From: DAOTWA01 sp963702935
GTDB taxonomy: Bacteria > Chloroflexota > Anaerolineae > Anaerolineales > Anaerolineaceae
Assembly: GCA_963702935.1 (NCBI GenBank)
Contig: OY969772.1
Location: forward strand, 4,588,001-4,652,000
Length of the DNA stretch: 64,000 nucleotides
Direction: 5' to 3'
Shown here: in pieces, positions 25,400 to 34,198 of the stretch
How the letters are laid out: each line of letters starts with the position of its first letter
How positions within the stretch are numbered: the first letter of the stretch is position 1
Notes under the pieces: generated by a model
Databases searched by the model: none
Told to the model about the DNA's origin: nothing
The model's input: the letters and a program-made list of their open reading frames with translations, nothing else
Program-made: the position numbers and the translations under genes

Positions 25400-26206
25400 T
25401 CATTGATCCGGCTCTGTCTGAAGCTTATAACCCACCCCTTCGACGTTGACGATCAGGCGCGGGTGGTCCGGATTTTCCTCCAGTTTTTGCCTTAACAAGT
25501 AAATCAGGTACTTTATGCGTTTGCGTGCATTGGGCGTATCCTCTCCCCAAACTTCCTTCGCGATGGTTTCATAGCTGATGACACCCGGCGCTTCCTTGGC
25601 CATCAATACCAGGATCGAGAACTCCCTCGAGGTCAGGTGTGAGCCTTGATTGCGGATGGAAACTTGTTTGGTGCTCAGGTTGATGGCCAGCTCTACGTCT
25701 GGGAAAAACAACCGCCGGATTTGCTCGGGCGATTCTGACCGGCGCAAGACCGTCTTAACCCGTGCTATGACTTCCGCGTTATAGAAAGGCTTTACGACGT
25801 AATCGTCCACCCCCCGTTGCAGCCCATCGACCACCTCTTCTTTCGTGGCCTTGGCAGACACAACGATGACCGGCGCCTTGGTCATTTGCCGCAAGAATCG
25901 ATAAGTTTCCCACCCATCCATCTCCGGCATCATCAGGTCGAGCAAAATAATGTCCGGGGGAATGTCCTTGGCCTTTTTGAGCGCCTCGTGAAAACCAGAC
26001 GCCCCAATGACGTCGAAGCCGGCCGCACGAAGGATTTCCTTGAGCAGATAGACCGTATCAGCCTCATCGTCCACGATCAAAACTCGCTGGCGTTCAGGAA
26101 CCTCATAGAGCAGGTCCAAATCCACACCCGAGGTGGGCAATGAACTGACTGTTCCTTGGGGGCTGGAAGGGTCGAGCGTGTACTGCTTCCTGGGCAATTC
26201 GATCAT
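25400..26206 (-). CDS. OmpR/PhoB-type response regulator, copy 1
   Basis: 268 residues from the ATG at 26206. Residues from about 40 form a receiver domain (RVLIVDDEADTVYLLKEIL, phospho-Asp in DIILLDLMMPEMDG, VVSAKA, KPF) and the last 95 a winged-helix DNA-binding domain ending EGVGYKLQ. A 40-residue N-terminal extension is unusual. It is a sister of the regulator at 27447-28219. No histidine kinase is encoded nearby. It has its own consensus promoter and a leader with a terminator, and probably drives the surface-protein gene downstream. Confidence 0.9.
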   Translation of the reverse strand: MIELPRKQYTLDPSSPQGTVSSLPTSGVDLDLLYEVPERQRVLIVDDEADTVYLLKEILRAAGFDVIGASGFHEALKKAKDIPPDIILLDLMMPEMDGWETYRFLRQMTKAPVIVVSAKATKEEVVDGLQRGVDDYVVKPFYNAEVIARVKTVLRRSESPEQIRRLFFPDVELAINLSTKQVSIRNQGSHLTSREFSILVLMAKEAPGVISYETIAKEVWGEDTPNARKRIKYLIYLLRQKLEENPDHPRLIVNVEGVGYKLQTEPDQ

Positions 26207-26455
26207 GACGATCTCTCGATGATATCCTCTAGCGAAAAATAAAAAAACCAGCCAAAGAATTGGCCGGTTTCGCAATTGGCTCCCCGAAGGCTTTGTCTAC
26301 CTCTTTCAATAGACTTAGCGATCCATTTCTACCTTCAGATCATAGCCGCCAGTGGTACGTATTCTAATGGAAAGAATTATTACTCTAGGATTACCTCGAT
26401 AACCCCATAAACCATGGTAACTCTTCTGGTATAGCCCACTTATTAAGACCTTGTT
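26207..26455 (-). promoter_or_regulatory. Structured leader with terminator upstream of response regulator 1
   Basis: About 245 nt between promoter and ATG. The 3' part has a GTCTA/TAGAC hairpin with a GAAA-containing loop, then TTCGGGGAGCCAATTGCG, then the terminator stem AACCGGCCAA with TTGGCTGGTT (26239-26272) and seven T, only about 35 nt before the start codon. The segment CGGGGAGC...GAAACCGGCC recurs before response regulator 2. Confidence 0.6.
26239..26272 (-). terminator. Intrinsic terminator inside the leader of response regulator 1
   Basis: Ten-base stem with one G-U pair followed by T7, between promoter and coding region. This is a place for conditional termination. Confidence 0.75.
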
Positions 26456-26460
26456 TATCT

Positions 26461-26488
26461 ATTATAAACTAATCTATAACTTTGTCAA
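26461..26488 (-). promoter_or_regulatory. Promoter of response regulator 1
   Basis: On the minus strand TTGACA (26483-26488), 16-base spacer, TATAAT (26461-26466). Confidence 0.8.
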
Positions 26489-26583
26489 TACCTGAAATCT
26501 TAAAATCCTCAAATTGCTCAAACGCAGGGGTAATTGGCAGGTTATGAACGCTTGTTTCACTCCCTACAATCGCGTTTTTAAAC

Positions 26584-27352
26584 CTAACCCCCGGCAGGTT
26601 GGATGGGAACGGCGACGATGATCAAACGGTGGGTGTTATTGTCCTTGGGCCAACAGGTAATCAGCGTCAAACGCTCGTCTGTAGAAGGCTCGATCCACTG
26701 CGCATTGGCCAGTCGCACCGAAAGCGGCTGGTCCCTTTCCGGCAGGATCATCTTGTTGGCAATCTCATAGTTGAATACCCTGGACCCCGAATCAGACCTG
26801 GATCGTGTCTCCCACCTGGAGATCGACCAGGCCCCCAAACACCTCGCCGTATTCGTTATGATGGCCGTTGAGGACGACGTTGCCCGGTTTGCCCAGGGTG
26901 GCCGCGCTCTGCCAGCCCGCCGCAAATTCATCCGGCGCCAGCCATTGCTTGAATAAATAGCCCTGGTATTTGATCAGGTGAGACTGCGCTTTAATGATGG
27001 GGGCATCCAATTGGATGGCGGGGATGACGATCCGATCGGGAGCGTAAATGGCGTCTGCGTTTACCTGCTGCCTGCCGGTGCCCTTGGGTGGGAGCTCATT
27101 TTGACCGGCTGAGCTGCTGGGGCTGGCTTGCGTTCCCAAAGAGGCCCCCACGTCGCCGCCCGCCACGCCCTGCGTATCCGGGATCACCGGCTCGAGATAA
27201 GAAGCCAGGCTCTGATCATCAGGAGAAAGGGTCGCCTGCGGTTGGAAGAGACCCTTGAACGCGCTTACGTCCAATGAGGTTGCCGCTGCTCCAACACCCA
27301 GCAACAGCACCCCCATTACGATCAACCAGGTGCTTACTTTTGACCGAGACAT
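26584..27352 (-). pseudogene. Sortase (class D/E-like), single frameshift
   Basis: From the ATG at 27352: a membrane anchor (STWLIVMGVLLLGVGAA), a linker, then DRIVIPAIQLDAPI and the catalytic-His segment VVLNGHHNEYGEVFGGL. The frame breaks near 26795 after GDTIQV. The other frame continues SDSGSRVFNYEIANKMILPE and carries the catalytic Cys in LTLITCWP and Arg in THRLIIVAVP. All three triad residues survive across the join, so an indel error is likely. It lies downstream of response regulator 2 (95 bases) and would anchor surface proteins to the cell wall or envelope. Confidence 0.8.
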
Positions 27353-27446
27353 TCTACCAATACCTCTTCTGGCACAAAACCACGTAACCGAAACGATAAC
27401 GATAATCGAGCAATAAGGGGGTACTCGTGGAGGCAAGACGCCGGGG

Positions 27447-28219
27447 CTAATCGCCGGATTGCAGGCGGTACCCCCATCCTCCGCTGTTGACGATCAGGGC
27501 CGGGTTTCCGGGGTCCCCTCGATCTTTTGCCGCAGCCGGTAAACCAGATATTTGATGCGGTTGCGCACGGCGCGGTTATTCTCGCCCCATAATTCGTCCG
27601 CGATGGTTTGGTAAGTCACCATCTGCGGGGCTTGCCGGGCGAGAATTTCGAGGATGCCGTATTCTTTGGTCGTCAGGTGCACCGTGCGATTATTGAGCGA
27701 TACCTCTTTGGCATTCAAGTCGATCTTCAGGCCAATCCCCGGAAAGACCAGCCGGCGCGCCTGGCCCACCTGGCTTGCCCGCCGCAAGACGGTGCGAACG
27801 CGGGCGACCACCTCGTCGTTGAAGAACGGCTTGGTCAGGTAATCGTCCACTCCCGACTGCAAGCCGGACACGACGTCTTCTTTAGCGGCTTTGGCGGAAA
27901 TGATGATCACCGGGGATTGGGTCAGCTCTCTCAACTGCCTGAACGTTTCCCAACCGTCCACATCCGGCATCATCAGGTCCAGCAAAATGATGTCGGGAGG
28001 GATCTCGGCTGCCTTCCTCAGGGCTTCCTTGCAATCCATGGCGCCAATAACGTTAAAGCCGGCAGACAGCAAGATCTGTTTTAGCAGATAAACCGTATCC
28101 GGTTCGTCGTCCACGATCAGGACGCGCTGGCGGTCCGGCATATCGAAGAGTGCGTCCAGGTCAACCCCGTTGTTCAATGAATTCTTGAGTGCTTCATCGG
28201 TTGAGCTCATCTTGTCCAT
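27447..28219 (-). pseudogene. OmpR/PhoB-type response regulator, copy 2, frameshifted at its last 20 residues
   Basis: Receiver and winged-helix domains are intact up to RQKIEG. At the CCCC run 27515-27518 one base is missing: adding a G gives EGDPGNPALIVNSGGWGYRLQSGD, matching the end of copy 1, with the stop at 27447-27449. As written the protein ends 23 residues after a shift at ETRP. The phospho-Asp sits in DIILLDLMMPDVDG. It shares most of its sequence with copy 1, including the N-terminal VDLDALFDMPDRQRVLIVDDE, so the two arose by duplication. It precedes the sortase gene. Confidence 0.85.
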
Positions 28220-28453
28220 TTCCCCAATAGATTAGTGCGGTCCAGCTTTTGGATGAACCGGCGACTTCAGGCCGGCGGCGCAGGCTATGACGCAAAAACC
28301 GGCCTTCCAAATTGGCCGGTTTCACTATTCGCTCCCCGAGTGTCCCGACCGTCCCGAAGATCCATGAGACAGTCCTGTCGACCAATTGGGTTTCTCGGCT
28401 CTCTGCCGCCTGGTTGATCTCCACCATGTTAATACGGATGCCCACTGCATCTG
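28220..28453 (-). promoter_or_regulatory. Structured leader with terminator upstream of response regulator 2
   Basis: About 234 nt. It contains ACTCGGGGAGCGAATAGTG followed by the hairpin AACCGGCC / GGCCGGTT and a T5 run, as in the leader of copy 1. After the terminator about 75 nt remain to the ATG. Confidence 0.55.
28293..28323 (-). terminator. Intrinsic terminator inside the leader of response regulator 2
   Basis: Eight-base GC-rich stem AACCGGCC with GGCCGGTT plus a short T run, between promoter and start codon. Confidence 0.65.
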
Positions 28454-28459
28454 TCAATC

Positions 28460-28488
28460 ATTATATAACCGAAAAATTATCTTGTCAA
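28460..28488 (-). promoter_or_regulatory. Consensus promoter of response regulator 2, with direct repeats
   Basis: On the minus strand TTGACA (28483-28488), 17-base spacer, TATAAT (28460-28465): an exact consensus. The nonamer TGTCAATCA occurs at 28452-28460 and 28483-28491, 31 bases apart, overlapping both boxes. Confidence 0.85.
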
Positions 28489-28537
28489 TCACAAAAACAA
28501 ACCTTCCGGCTCCGTCTACGCAGGCCCGACCCCGGGA

Positions 28538-29308
28538 TCACTTGCGCGTCTCGGCGGCCACCGGATTGCGCAGGGTGCCCAGGCCCTCGATGGTCACTTC
28601 GACCCGGTCGCCCGCTTCCAGCGGCCCCACTCCGGCGGGAGTGCCCGTCATGAGGATATCTCCGGCGTTCAAGGTCATGACCGAAGAGCTAAAAGCGATC
28701 AACTGGCGCACGGTAAAGATCATGTCGCGCGTGGAGGCCATCTGGCGCATCTCTTCGTTCACGTGGCAGGTGATCAGCGCATCCGAAGCGTCGAATTCTG
28801 TCTCGATCCAGGGTCCCAAGGGGCAGAAGGTGTCGAAGCTCTTGCCTCGCGTCCATTGTCCATCCCGCCGCTGCAAATCCCGCGCCGTGACGTCGATGCC
28901 GATCGTGTATCCCAACACGTACTCCATGGCGTTTTCCGGCTCGATCCACCGGCCGTTGCGCCCGATGACCACCACCAGCTCGCCCTCGTGCTCGACGCGT
29001 TGCGATTGCGGCGGCAGGAAGATCGTATCCCCTGCGCCGATCACCGCCGAGGGCGGCTTGAGGAACAGCAGGGGAATCTCCGGGACCTCCGCCCCTTGTT
29101 CTTTGGCATGGTCGGCGTAATTTCTGCCGACGCAAATGATCTTGCTGGGCTGTACCGGCGCCAGCAGGCGCACGGCATTCAGCGGCGTATCCGCCTCCAG
29201 GCGGCGGAACTCGCCGAAGGGTGTGCCCTCCAATTTGCCGACCTGCCCCTCGAACACCCAGCCATAGCTGGGCGCTTCTGACCCCTGTTGAAAACGTACA
29301 AAACGCAT
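28538..29308 (-). CDS. Fumarylacetoacetate hydrolase family protein
   Basis: 256 residues. The core holds VGRNYADHAKE, LFLKPPSAVIGAGDTI and the metal-binding EHEGELVVVIG, and the C-terminal part has GDILMTGTPAGVGP. Members hydrolyse or decarboxylate acyl-pyruvates, such as oxaloacetate or products of aromatic degradation. With no pathway neighbours, the general acylpyruvase/oxaloacetate role is as likely as a catabolic one. Confidence 0.92.
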   Translation of the reverse strand: MRFVRFQQGSEAPSYGWVFEGQVGKLEGTPFGEFRRLEADTPLNAVRLLAPVQPSKIICVGRNYADHAKEQGAEVPEIPLLFLKPPSAVIGAGDTIFLPPQSQRVEHEGELVVVIGRNGRWIEPENAMEYVLGYTIGIDVTARDLQRRDGQWTRGKSFDTFCPLGPWIETEFDASDALITCHVNEEMRQMASTRDMIFTVRQLIAFSSSVMTLNAGDILMTGTPAGVGPLEAGDRVEVTIEGLGTLRNPVAAETRK

Positions 29309-29395
29309 ACCGCCTCCACTTTATTCACGAAAATGATCTCCGGGAGCGATCCACCCGTACGGTTAGAGTTTAACATAACATCCGTTAAACTGGGG

Positions 29396-29401
29396 TATAA
29401 T
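29396..29401 (+). promoter_or_regulatory. -10 box of tRNA-Val
   Basis: TATAAT 10 bases before the tRNA. The -35 is weak. Confidence 0.5.
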
Positions 29402-29411
29402 ATCGGCGTCC

Positions 29412-29485
29412 GGGCGGGTAGCTCAGTCGGTTAGAGCACATCCCTTACAAGGATGGGGTCGCAGGTTCGAGTCCTGTTCCGCCCA
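29412..29485 (+). tRNA. tRNA-Val (anticodon TAC)
   Basis: 74 nt. Acceptor GGGCGGG with TCCGCCC, D arm GCTC...GAGC, anticodon stem CATCC/GGATG with loop CTTACAA, T arm GCAGG TTCGAGT CCTGT. Anticodon TAC reads GUA and neighbours. CCA is not encoded. Confidence 0.95.
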
Positions 29486-29493
29486 CTCTCCTT

Positions 29494-30669
29494 TTAGAAC
29501 ACCCCTTGCATCGATTGGGCGTAACCCGTCAGCTCTACGTAGCCGCTGCCGCTCAGCGCGGAGCCGTCCTTCTCTCCCTGCACGCGCACGGCCCCTTCCC
29601 AGTAGGTAAAGTCCAGATTCAATTCCTGGTCCGCCAGAAACGGGTCCACCTGGAGCGTCAGGCCCGCCGATGGCGCCGTGATCTGCCAGCTCGCCGGGTA
29701 AACGGCTCCCGAATGCGGGCTGCGCCAGGTGCTCTCGACCTTTAGGGTGAAGTCCTCTCGCGTGAGGTGCTGCACGCTGCCGTCCGGCGCCACCAGCGTC
29801 CCACTCGAATAGGGATCGCTGCTGCCGTCCGCCTCCCGCAGGGTGTACACCATCAGCTCGCTGCCGTCGCTCAACTGCAAGGCGAACCAGTCCCAGCCCA
29901 CATCCCCTGGCGCCAGAGCGCTGGTGCTGAACTCGTGGTCCATCCAGCTGAGCCCCTGTACGCTATAACGCTGCCCTCCCACCTGCACGCTTCCGGAAGA
30001 AACCAGGTGCGTCTGGCTGTAATAATAGGAAGCGTTCCCCGGCTGGGGGCCTTTCTGGCTGTAACCCTGGTCCCCCTGCAAGACCGGCCCTTTGGCGTCC
30101 GCCAGAGTCAGGTCGATGGACAGGCCGTTCTGGCTGGCCTGGAGGTGGTAGTGGCCTGGTGCAGTCTCTTCGACGCTCCAGTCGTCCACCCACACGCGGT
30201 ACTGCGCGCCGCCCTGCGCGCCCGCCAGGCCGGCGGCCCCTCGCTCGATCTGCTGGAAGGCCCGGAACTGCCCGTCGGGAACGTCCGTGAGGGCGAAGTG
30301 CGCCATGTACACTTGCGTGGTGGCCCAATCCGAAGTGCGCGGCGTCTGCTCGGTCGCCGGCAGCAGCGCGCGCCGGAAGAAGGTCAGCTCGTAGCCGAAG
30401 TGGCGCCCGTCCGGCGTCTCCAGGTTGCCGGTGTAATACCACCATTCCGTCTGGTAATCGGGATGCGGCCCCTGGTCGGCAGGGAATTCCAGCGTCTTAG
30501 GACCGCTGGCGCGGGCGAAAGCCGCCTCCGGCGGGGACGCCGTGCTCAGGCTAACTGTCCCCGTTGGAACGTCGCCCCCGGCGCAGCCGGCCAACAGAAT
30601 CAGCAAGAGCAGGCAGCCCCCCAGCCTGGCGACGAGTTGTTGGATAGACGTCTTTCTTTGTTTTCGCAT
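29494..30669 (-). CDS. CrtC/AttH-like lipocalin-domain lipoprotein
   Basis: 391 residues from the ATG at 30669, 5 bases after the permease stop. A lipoprotein signal (LLLLILLAGCAGG) leads into a domain opening FPADQGPHPDYQTEWWYYTGNLETPDGRHFGYELTFFR, the signature of the carotenoid 1,2-hydratase/AttH two-lipocalin family, with the later LSWMDHEFSTS. This family is often encoded after a LolD-like ATPase and FtsX-type permease, exactly as here. The lipoprotein is probably what the ABC system handles or works with. Confidence 0.9.
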   Translation of the reverse strand: MRKQRKTSIQQLVARLGGCLLLLILLAGCAGGDVPTGTVSLSTASPPEAAFARASGPKTLEFPADQGPHPDYQTEWWYYTGNLETPDGRHFGYELTFFRRALLPATEQTPRTSDWATTQVYMAHFALTDVPDGQFRAFQQIERGAAGLAGAQGGAQYRVWVDDWSVEETAPGHYHLQASQNGLSIDLTLADAKGPVLQGDQGYSQKGPQPGNASYYYSQTHLVSSGSVQVGGQRYSVQGLSWMDHEFSTSALAPGDVGWDWFALQLSDGSELMVYTLREADGSSDPYSSGTLVAPDGSVQHLTREDFTLKVESTWRSPHSGAVYPASWQITAPSAGLTLQVDPFLADQELNLDFTYWEGAVRVQGEKDGSALSGSGYVELTGYAQSMQGVF

Positions 30670-30674
30670 CCTGG

Positions 30675-33245
30675 TTACTCGAAGCGGATGGCTTCGGCGG
30701 TAATCATCTTGCCCAGCTTCCTGGCCGGGTAGATTCCGGCCAACAAAGCCGCGATCACGGCCACGGCCAGCGCCTGCAAGAAGGGTCCCGGTTGCAAGGC
30801 CATCTGCAGCGTCCAGCCGAACGAGCGCCGGTTGATGATGTAGATCAGGATCAACGACAGGGCGTAGCCGGTGGGCATGGCCAGCAGGCCGGCCACCAGC
30901 CCCATCAGGCCGGTCTCGAGCATGGTCAGGCCCCACAACTGGCGCGCGGTCAGGCCGATGGCGCGCAGGATGCCGATCTCGCGCTGCTTTTCCAATTGCA
31001 GGAGCAGCAAGGCCCCCAGCACGCCGATGAAGGCTACCCCGGTCGCCAGGAGCTGCAAAGCGCCCGTGATGGCGAAAGTGCGGTCGAACACCGCCATCAC
31101 GTCCTGCCGCAAGGCCTGGTTCGAGCGGATGACCAGGCTCTGGCGTCCGGGCAGTTGATCCTGCAAGCTGCTCACCACCTGGGAAGCCTGCGTGCCCGGC
31201 GCCAGGCGCAGCGCGATGGAGGTGACCGCCGTGTCCTGCCAGATGCGCTGATAGACGTCCATCGCCAGCATGGCCTCGCCCTGGCTGGAGGAATAATCGT
31301 AATACACGCCCGCCACCGGGAAGTCCCTGGCTCCCTGGGGCGTGTACAATCTCAGGCTGCCCCCCTGGGAGGGCAGGCCCAGGCGGTTGGCCAACGGCTC
31401 GGAGACGATCACCCCGCCCGCCTGCATCGCCTCCCACACCTGCTGCGGCGAGCCGGAACGGCGCAGGTACAGGCGCTCCTGCCCGATGGCCGGGTTGCTG
31501 GTGGCGGATACCTCCACCGGCCCGGAAGGGGATTCGACCGTCGCCGAGCGCAGCAGGTCCACGCGCGCCACCCCCGGCCAGCCCTGCAGCGCCTGCACCA
31601 CCCCCGGATCGATGGGCGGCCCCGCCTGCACCGCCGTAAAGCTCGGCGCGGTGATGTACACGTCGCCCTGCAGCGTCTGCGCCAGCCACACCTCCACCGT
31701 GTAACGGAAGCTGGCGACCATCAGCCCCACCCCGATGGTGACCGCCACCGCCACCATCAAGGCCGCCACCGCCACCGAGGTGCGGCTGAGCGAGCTCACC
31801 AGGTTGCGCGGCGCCATGCGCCCAAAGGCGCCGAAAAGCCGACCGCTGAGCGGCGTGACGGCGCGCGCCAGGCCGAACAGCGTGATCGCCGACAGCAGCG
31901 CAAAGCCCAGCACCACCGCGAACGTCCCCAGGAAGCCGGCCGGCAACGAGTTGGTGGGCAGCGCAAAGATGCCCCCCGCCACGGCAAAAGCCGCCAACCC
32001 GCCCGCCGCCGTCCACGGCAGGGCCCGGCGTGCTTTGCTCTCCAGCCCCGAGCGGGATAGCGCCAGGCTGGGCGGGGCCGCAGCGGCTTCGATGGCCGGC
32101 GGAATCGCCGTGAGCACCGTCGCCAGGATGCCCAGCGCGGCCCCCTTGACCAGGCTGAGCGGCGCGATGCCCGTGGAGGTCACCGTGGTGACGAAATACA
32201 GGTCGTTGATGGTCTGGGTGACCATGCGCACGGTGAATTGTCCCAGGAAGATGCCCAGCCCAATGCCCAGCCCGGAGCCGAGCACCCCCACCAGCAGCGC
32301 CTCGCCCGCCACCAGCAGGAAGATCTCCCGGCGCGTCACCCCCAGGCAGCGCAGCGCGCCGAACAACGCCCGCCGCTGCACCACCGAGAAGGTCATGGTG
32401 TTGTAGATCAGGAATAAGCCCACCACCAGGGCCAGCAGGCTCAGCGCCGTTAAATTGGTGCGGAAAGCGGCCGTCATCTGCTCGAGCGCGCCGCCGCTGG
32501 CCGCCGCCGTCGTGAGCAGCGCGCCCTGCGGCAGCCGCGCGGAGATCTGCGCGGCGGTTTGTTTATCGCCGGGCGGCAAGATCAGGTCGATACGCTCCAG
32601 CTTCCCGTTACGCCCGGTCAGCTCCTGCGCCGTGGAGATGTCCGCCAGCAGCGTGCCCTCCAAAGTCTGCTGCGCCAGCGCATCGGACGGATGCAGCAGG
32701 CCGGCGATAAAGACGCTGCGCTCCACACCGCCCACCTCCAGGCTGAACGTGTCGCCGGCGGCCAGGCCATAGCGCCCCGCCAATTGCGCGGACAGGAACA
32801 ACGCTCCCGGCCGTGTCAGGAAGGCCGCCAGTTGATCCGTAGAGAAGCCCTCCGCCTTTCCCAGATAGGTATAAAAAGCCGCCTCGGAGAACGGGTCGAT
32901 TCCCAGGAGCTGCAAGGGGCGCTCGCCAAGCTGCGGCGAGGACACGTAAGCTTCCACCACGGGCGTCATTGGCACCGTGGGGAACGCGCGGCGCAGCTCG
33001 GCGTACAGCCCGTCCGGCAGGCCCTGCGTGCCGCCGCTGATCTGCTGGGTGGCCTTGCCGGCGATGGCCTGGGTGCTCAGCTCGAAAGCCCGCCCGGCGC
33101 TGGCGTTGGCCAGGTCCACCGCCACCACCACGGCCACCCCCACGGCGATGCCCACGATCATCAACAGGCTCTGCCGGAAGTGGCGCGCCACGTAGCGCCA
33201 GGCCACCTTCCACAGGATAGGAGAGAAAGGCGCTCCGCCGCTCAT
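30675..33245 (-). CDS. FtsX-family ABC transporter permease (two-module)
   Basis: 856 residues from the ATG at 33245, overlapping the ATPase stop (ATGA). It has an N-terminal helix, a MacB-like periplasmic core domain, then two FtsX modules (about 250-420 and 740-850) and two further central helices. This size and layout match the large permeases of lipoprotein or hydrophobic-molecule exporters. Together with the upstream ATPase and downstream CrtC-like lipoprotein it forms a three-gene operon. Confidence 0.88.
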   Translation of the reverse strand: MSGGAPFSPILWKVAWRYVARHFRQSLLMIVGIAVGVAVVVAVDLANASAGRAFELSTQAIAGKATQQISGGTQGLPDGLYAELRRAFPTVPMTPVVEAYVSSPQLGERPLQLLGIDPFSEAAFYTYLGKAEGFSTDQLAAFLTRPGALFLSAQLAGRYGLAAGDTFSLEVGGVERSVFIAGLLHPSDALAQQTLEGTLLADISTAQELTGRNGKLERIDLILPPGDKQTAAQISARLPQGALLTTAAASGGALEQMTAAFRTNLTALSLLALVVGLFLIYNTMTFSVVQRRALFGALRCLGVTRREIFLLVAGEALLVGVLGSGLGIGLGIFLGQFTVRMVTQTINDLYFVTTVTSTGIAPLSLVKGAALGILATVLTAIPPAIEAAAAPPSLALSRSGLESKARRALPWTAAGGLAAFAVAGGIFALPTNSLPAGFLGTFAVVLGFALLSAITLFGLARAVTPLSGRLFGAFGRMAPRNLVSSLSRTSVAVAALMVAVAVTIGVGLMVASFRYTVEVWLAQTLQGDVYITAPSFTAVQAGPPIDPGVVQALQGWPGVARVDLLRSATVESPSGPVEVSATSNPAIGQERLYLRRSGSPQQVWEAMQAGGVIVSEPLANRLGLPSQGGSLRLYTPQGARDFPVAGVYYDYSSSQGEAMLAMDVYQRIWQDTAVTSIALRLAPGTQASQVVSSLQDQLPGRQSLVIRSNQALRQDVMAVFDRTFAITGALQLLATGVAFIGVLGALLLLQLEKQREIGILRAIGLTARQLWGLTMLETGLMGLVAGLLAMPTGYALSLILIYIINRRSFGWTLQMALQPGPFLQALAVAVIAALLAGIYPARKLGKMITAEAIRFE

Positions 33246-34048
33246 GGCTGCTGCGTGAGGAACTGCCCGTCTCGCAGGGTCAGGATGCGATCCGCGTAGC
33301 CGGCCGCCTCCGGGTTGTGCGTCACCAGGATCAGGTTGTTCCCCGCCTGCCTCGTCAGGCGCTCCAGCAGCTCCAGCACCTGGCGCCCGGTATCCTCGTC
33401 CAGGTTGCCGGTTGGCTCGTCCGCCAGCACCAGGCGGGGCGTGTGCACCAGCGCCCGCGCGATGGCCACGCGCTGTTGCTCGCCTCCCGACAGGCGGTCC
33501 GGGAAAGTCTTGCGCCGCTCCAGCAGCTCCACTTCCGCCAGCAGGCTCTCGGCGCGGGCGCGCGCGGCAGCGTCCACGCCGCCGTTCAATTCCAGGGGCA
33601 GCAGCACGTTTTCCCACACCGTCAGCGTGGGGATCAGGTTGAAGAACTGGAAGATGAAGCCGATATTGCGCCGCCGGAACAGCGTGCGCTGGCGGTCGTC
33701 CAGGGCGGTCAGATCCTGCCCGGCGATGAACACCACGCCGCTGTCTGCCCGGTCGATACCGCTGATCAGGTTCAACAGCGTCGTCTTGCCGCTGCCGCTC
33801 TTCCCCAGGATGGCCACGAACTCGCCTCGCCGGAGGTGCAGGCTGGCCTCCTTCAGCACGCTGCGCAGCCGGTCCCCTTCCCGGTATTGTTTGCTCAGCT
33901 TCTCCAGGCGCACGAAGCCGTCTGGCGGAGGGGCCGCCGGTCCGGCCTCAGCGCCCGCCGGGGGCAGGGGGGCTTGCGCCTCAGGTCTCGTATCGAATAC
34001 CGTCAAAGTCGCTTCCTTTCTCGAATGCCATGCCTTGATTGTAAGCAC
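33242..34048 (-). CDS. LolD/MacB-like ABC transporter ATP-binding protein
   Basis: 268 residues. Walker A GKSGSGKTT, the signature LSGGEQQRVAIARAL, Walker B RLVLADEPTGNLDE and the H-loop VTHN are all present. The first 45 residues are a Pro/Ala-rich extension. The start is uncertain: the ATG at 34048 lacks a good ribosome site, while a TTG at 34006 follows AAAGGAAG. It powers the downstream FtsX permease. Confidence 0.9.
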   Translation of the reverse strand: MLTIKAWHSRKEATLTVFDTRPEAQAPLPPAGAEAGPAAPPPDGFVRLEKLSKQYREGDRLRSVLKEASLHLRRGEFVAILGKSGSGKTTLLNLISGIDRADSGVVFIAGQDLTALDDRQRTLFRRRNIGFIFQFFNLIPTLTVWENVLLPLELNGGVDAAARARAESLLAEVELLERRKTFPDRLSGGEQQRVAIARALVHTPRLVLADEPTGNLDEDTGRQVLELLERLTRQAGNNLILVTHNPEAAGYADRILTLRDGQFLTQQP

Positions 34049-34183
34049 AAGCGCGCATTTTGTAAAATTCTGGCCAACTCTCGCTCCCCCCTCAAATCGA
34101 CCGCTATACCGTTTTTTCTTTTCCGCGTTTTCTGCGCTCGTCCGCGTCCCATTTACAGAAAGGCGGAGCGATCCTGTGCATGG

Positions 34184-34189
34184 TATAAT
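34184..34189 (+). promoter_or_regulatory. -10 box of the tmRNA gene
   Basis: TATAAT 10 bases before the mature 5' end. No strong -35 at 16-18 bases. Confidence 0.6.
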
Positions 34190-34198
34190 AGAAGCATC

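Noticed and set aside
26281..26340. GEMM (cyclic di-GMP-I) riboswitch in leader 1
   Set aside because: The GAAA loop and ACAAAGCC resemble parts of GEMM, but the CACGCA segment and second stem are not evident, and leader 2 lacks them.
28194..28457. 87-codon reverse ORF in the leader of response regulator 2
   Set aside because: Leader 1 has no matching peptide, so coding is not supported; the shared part is structural.
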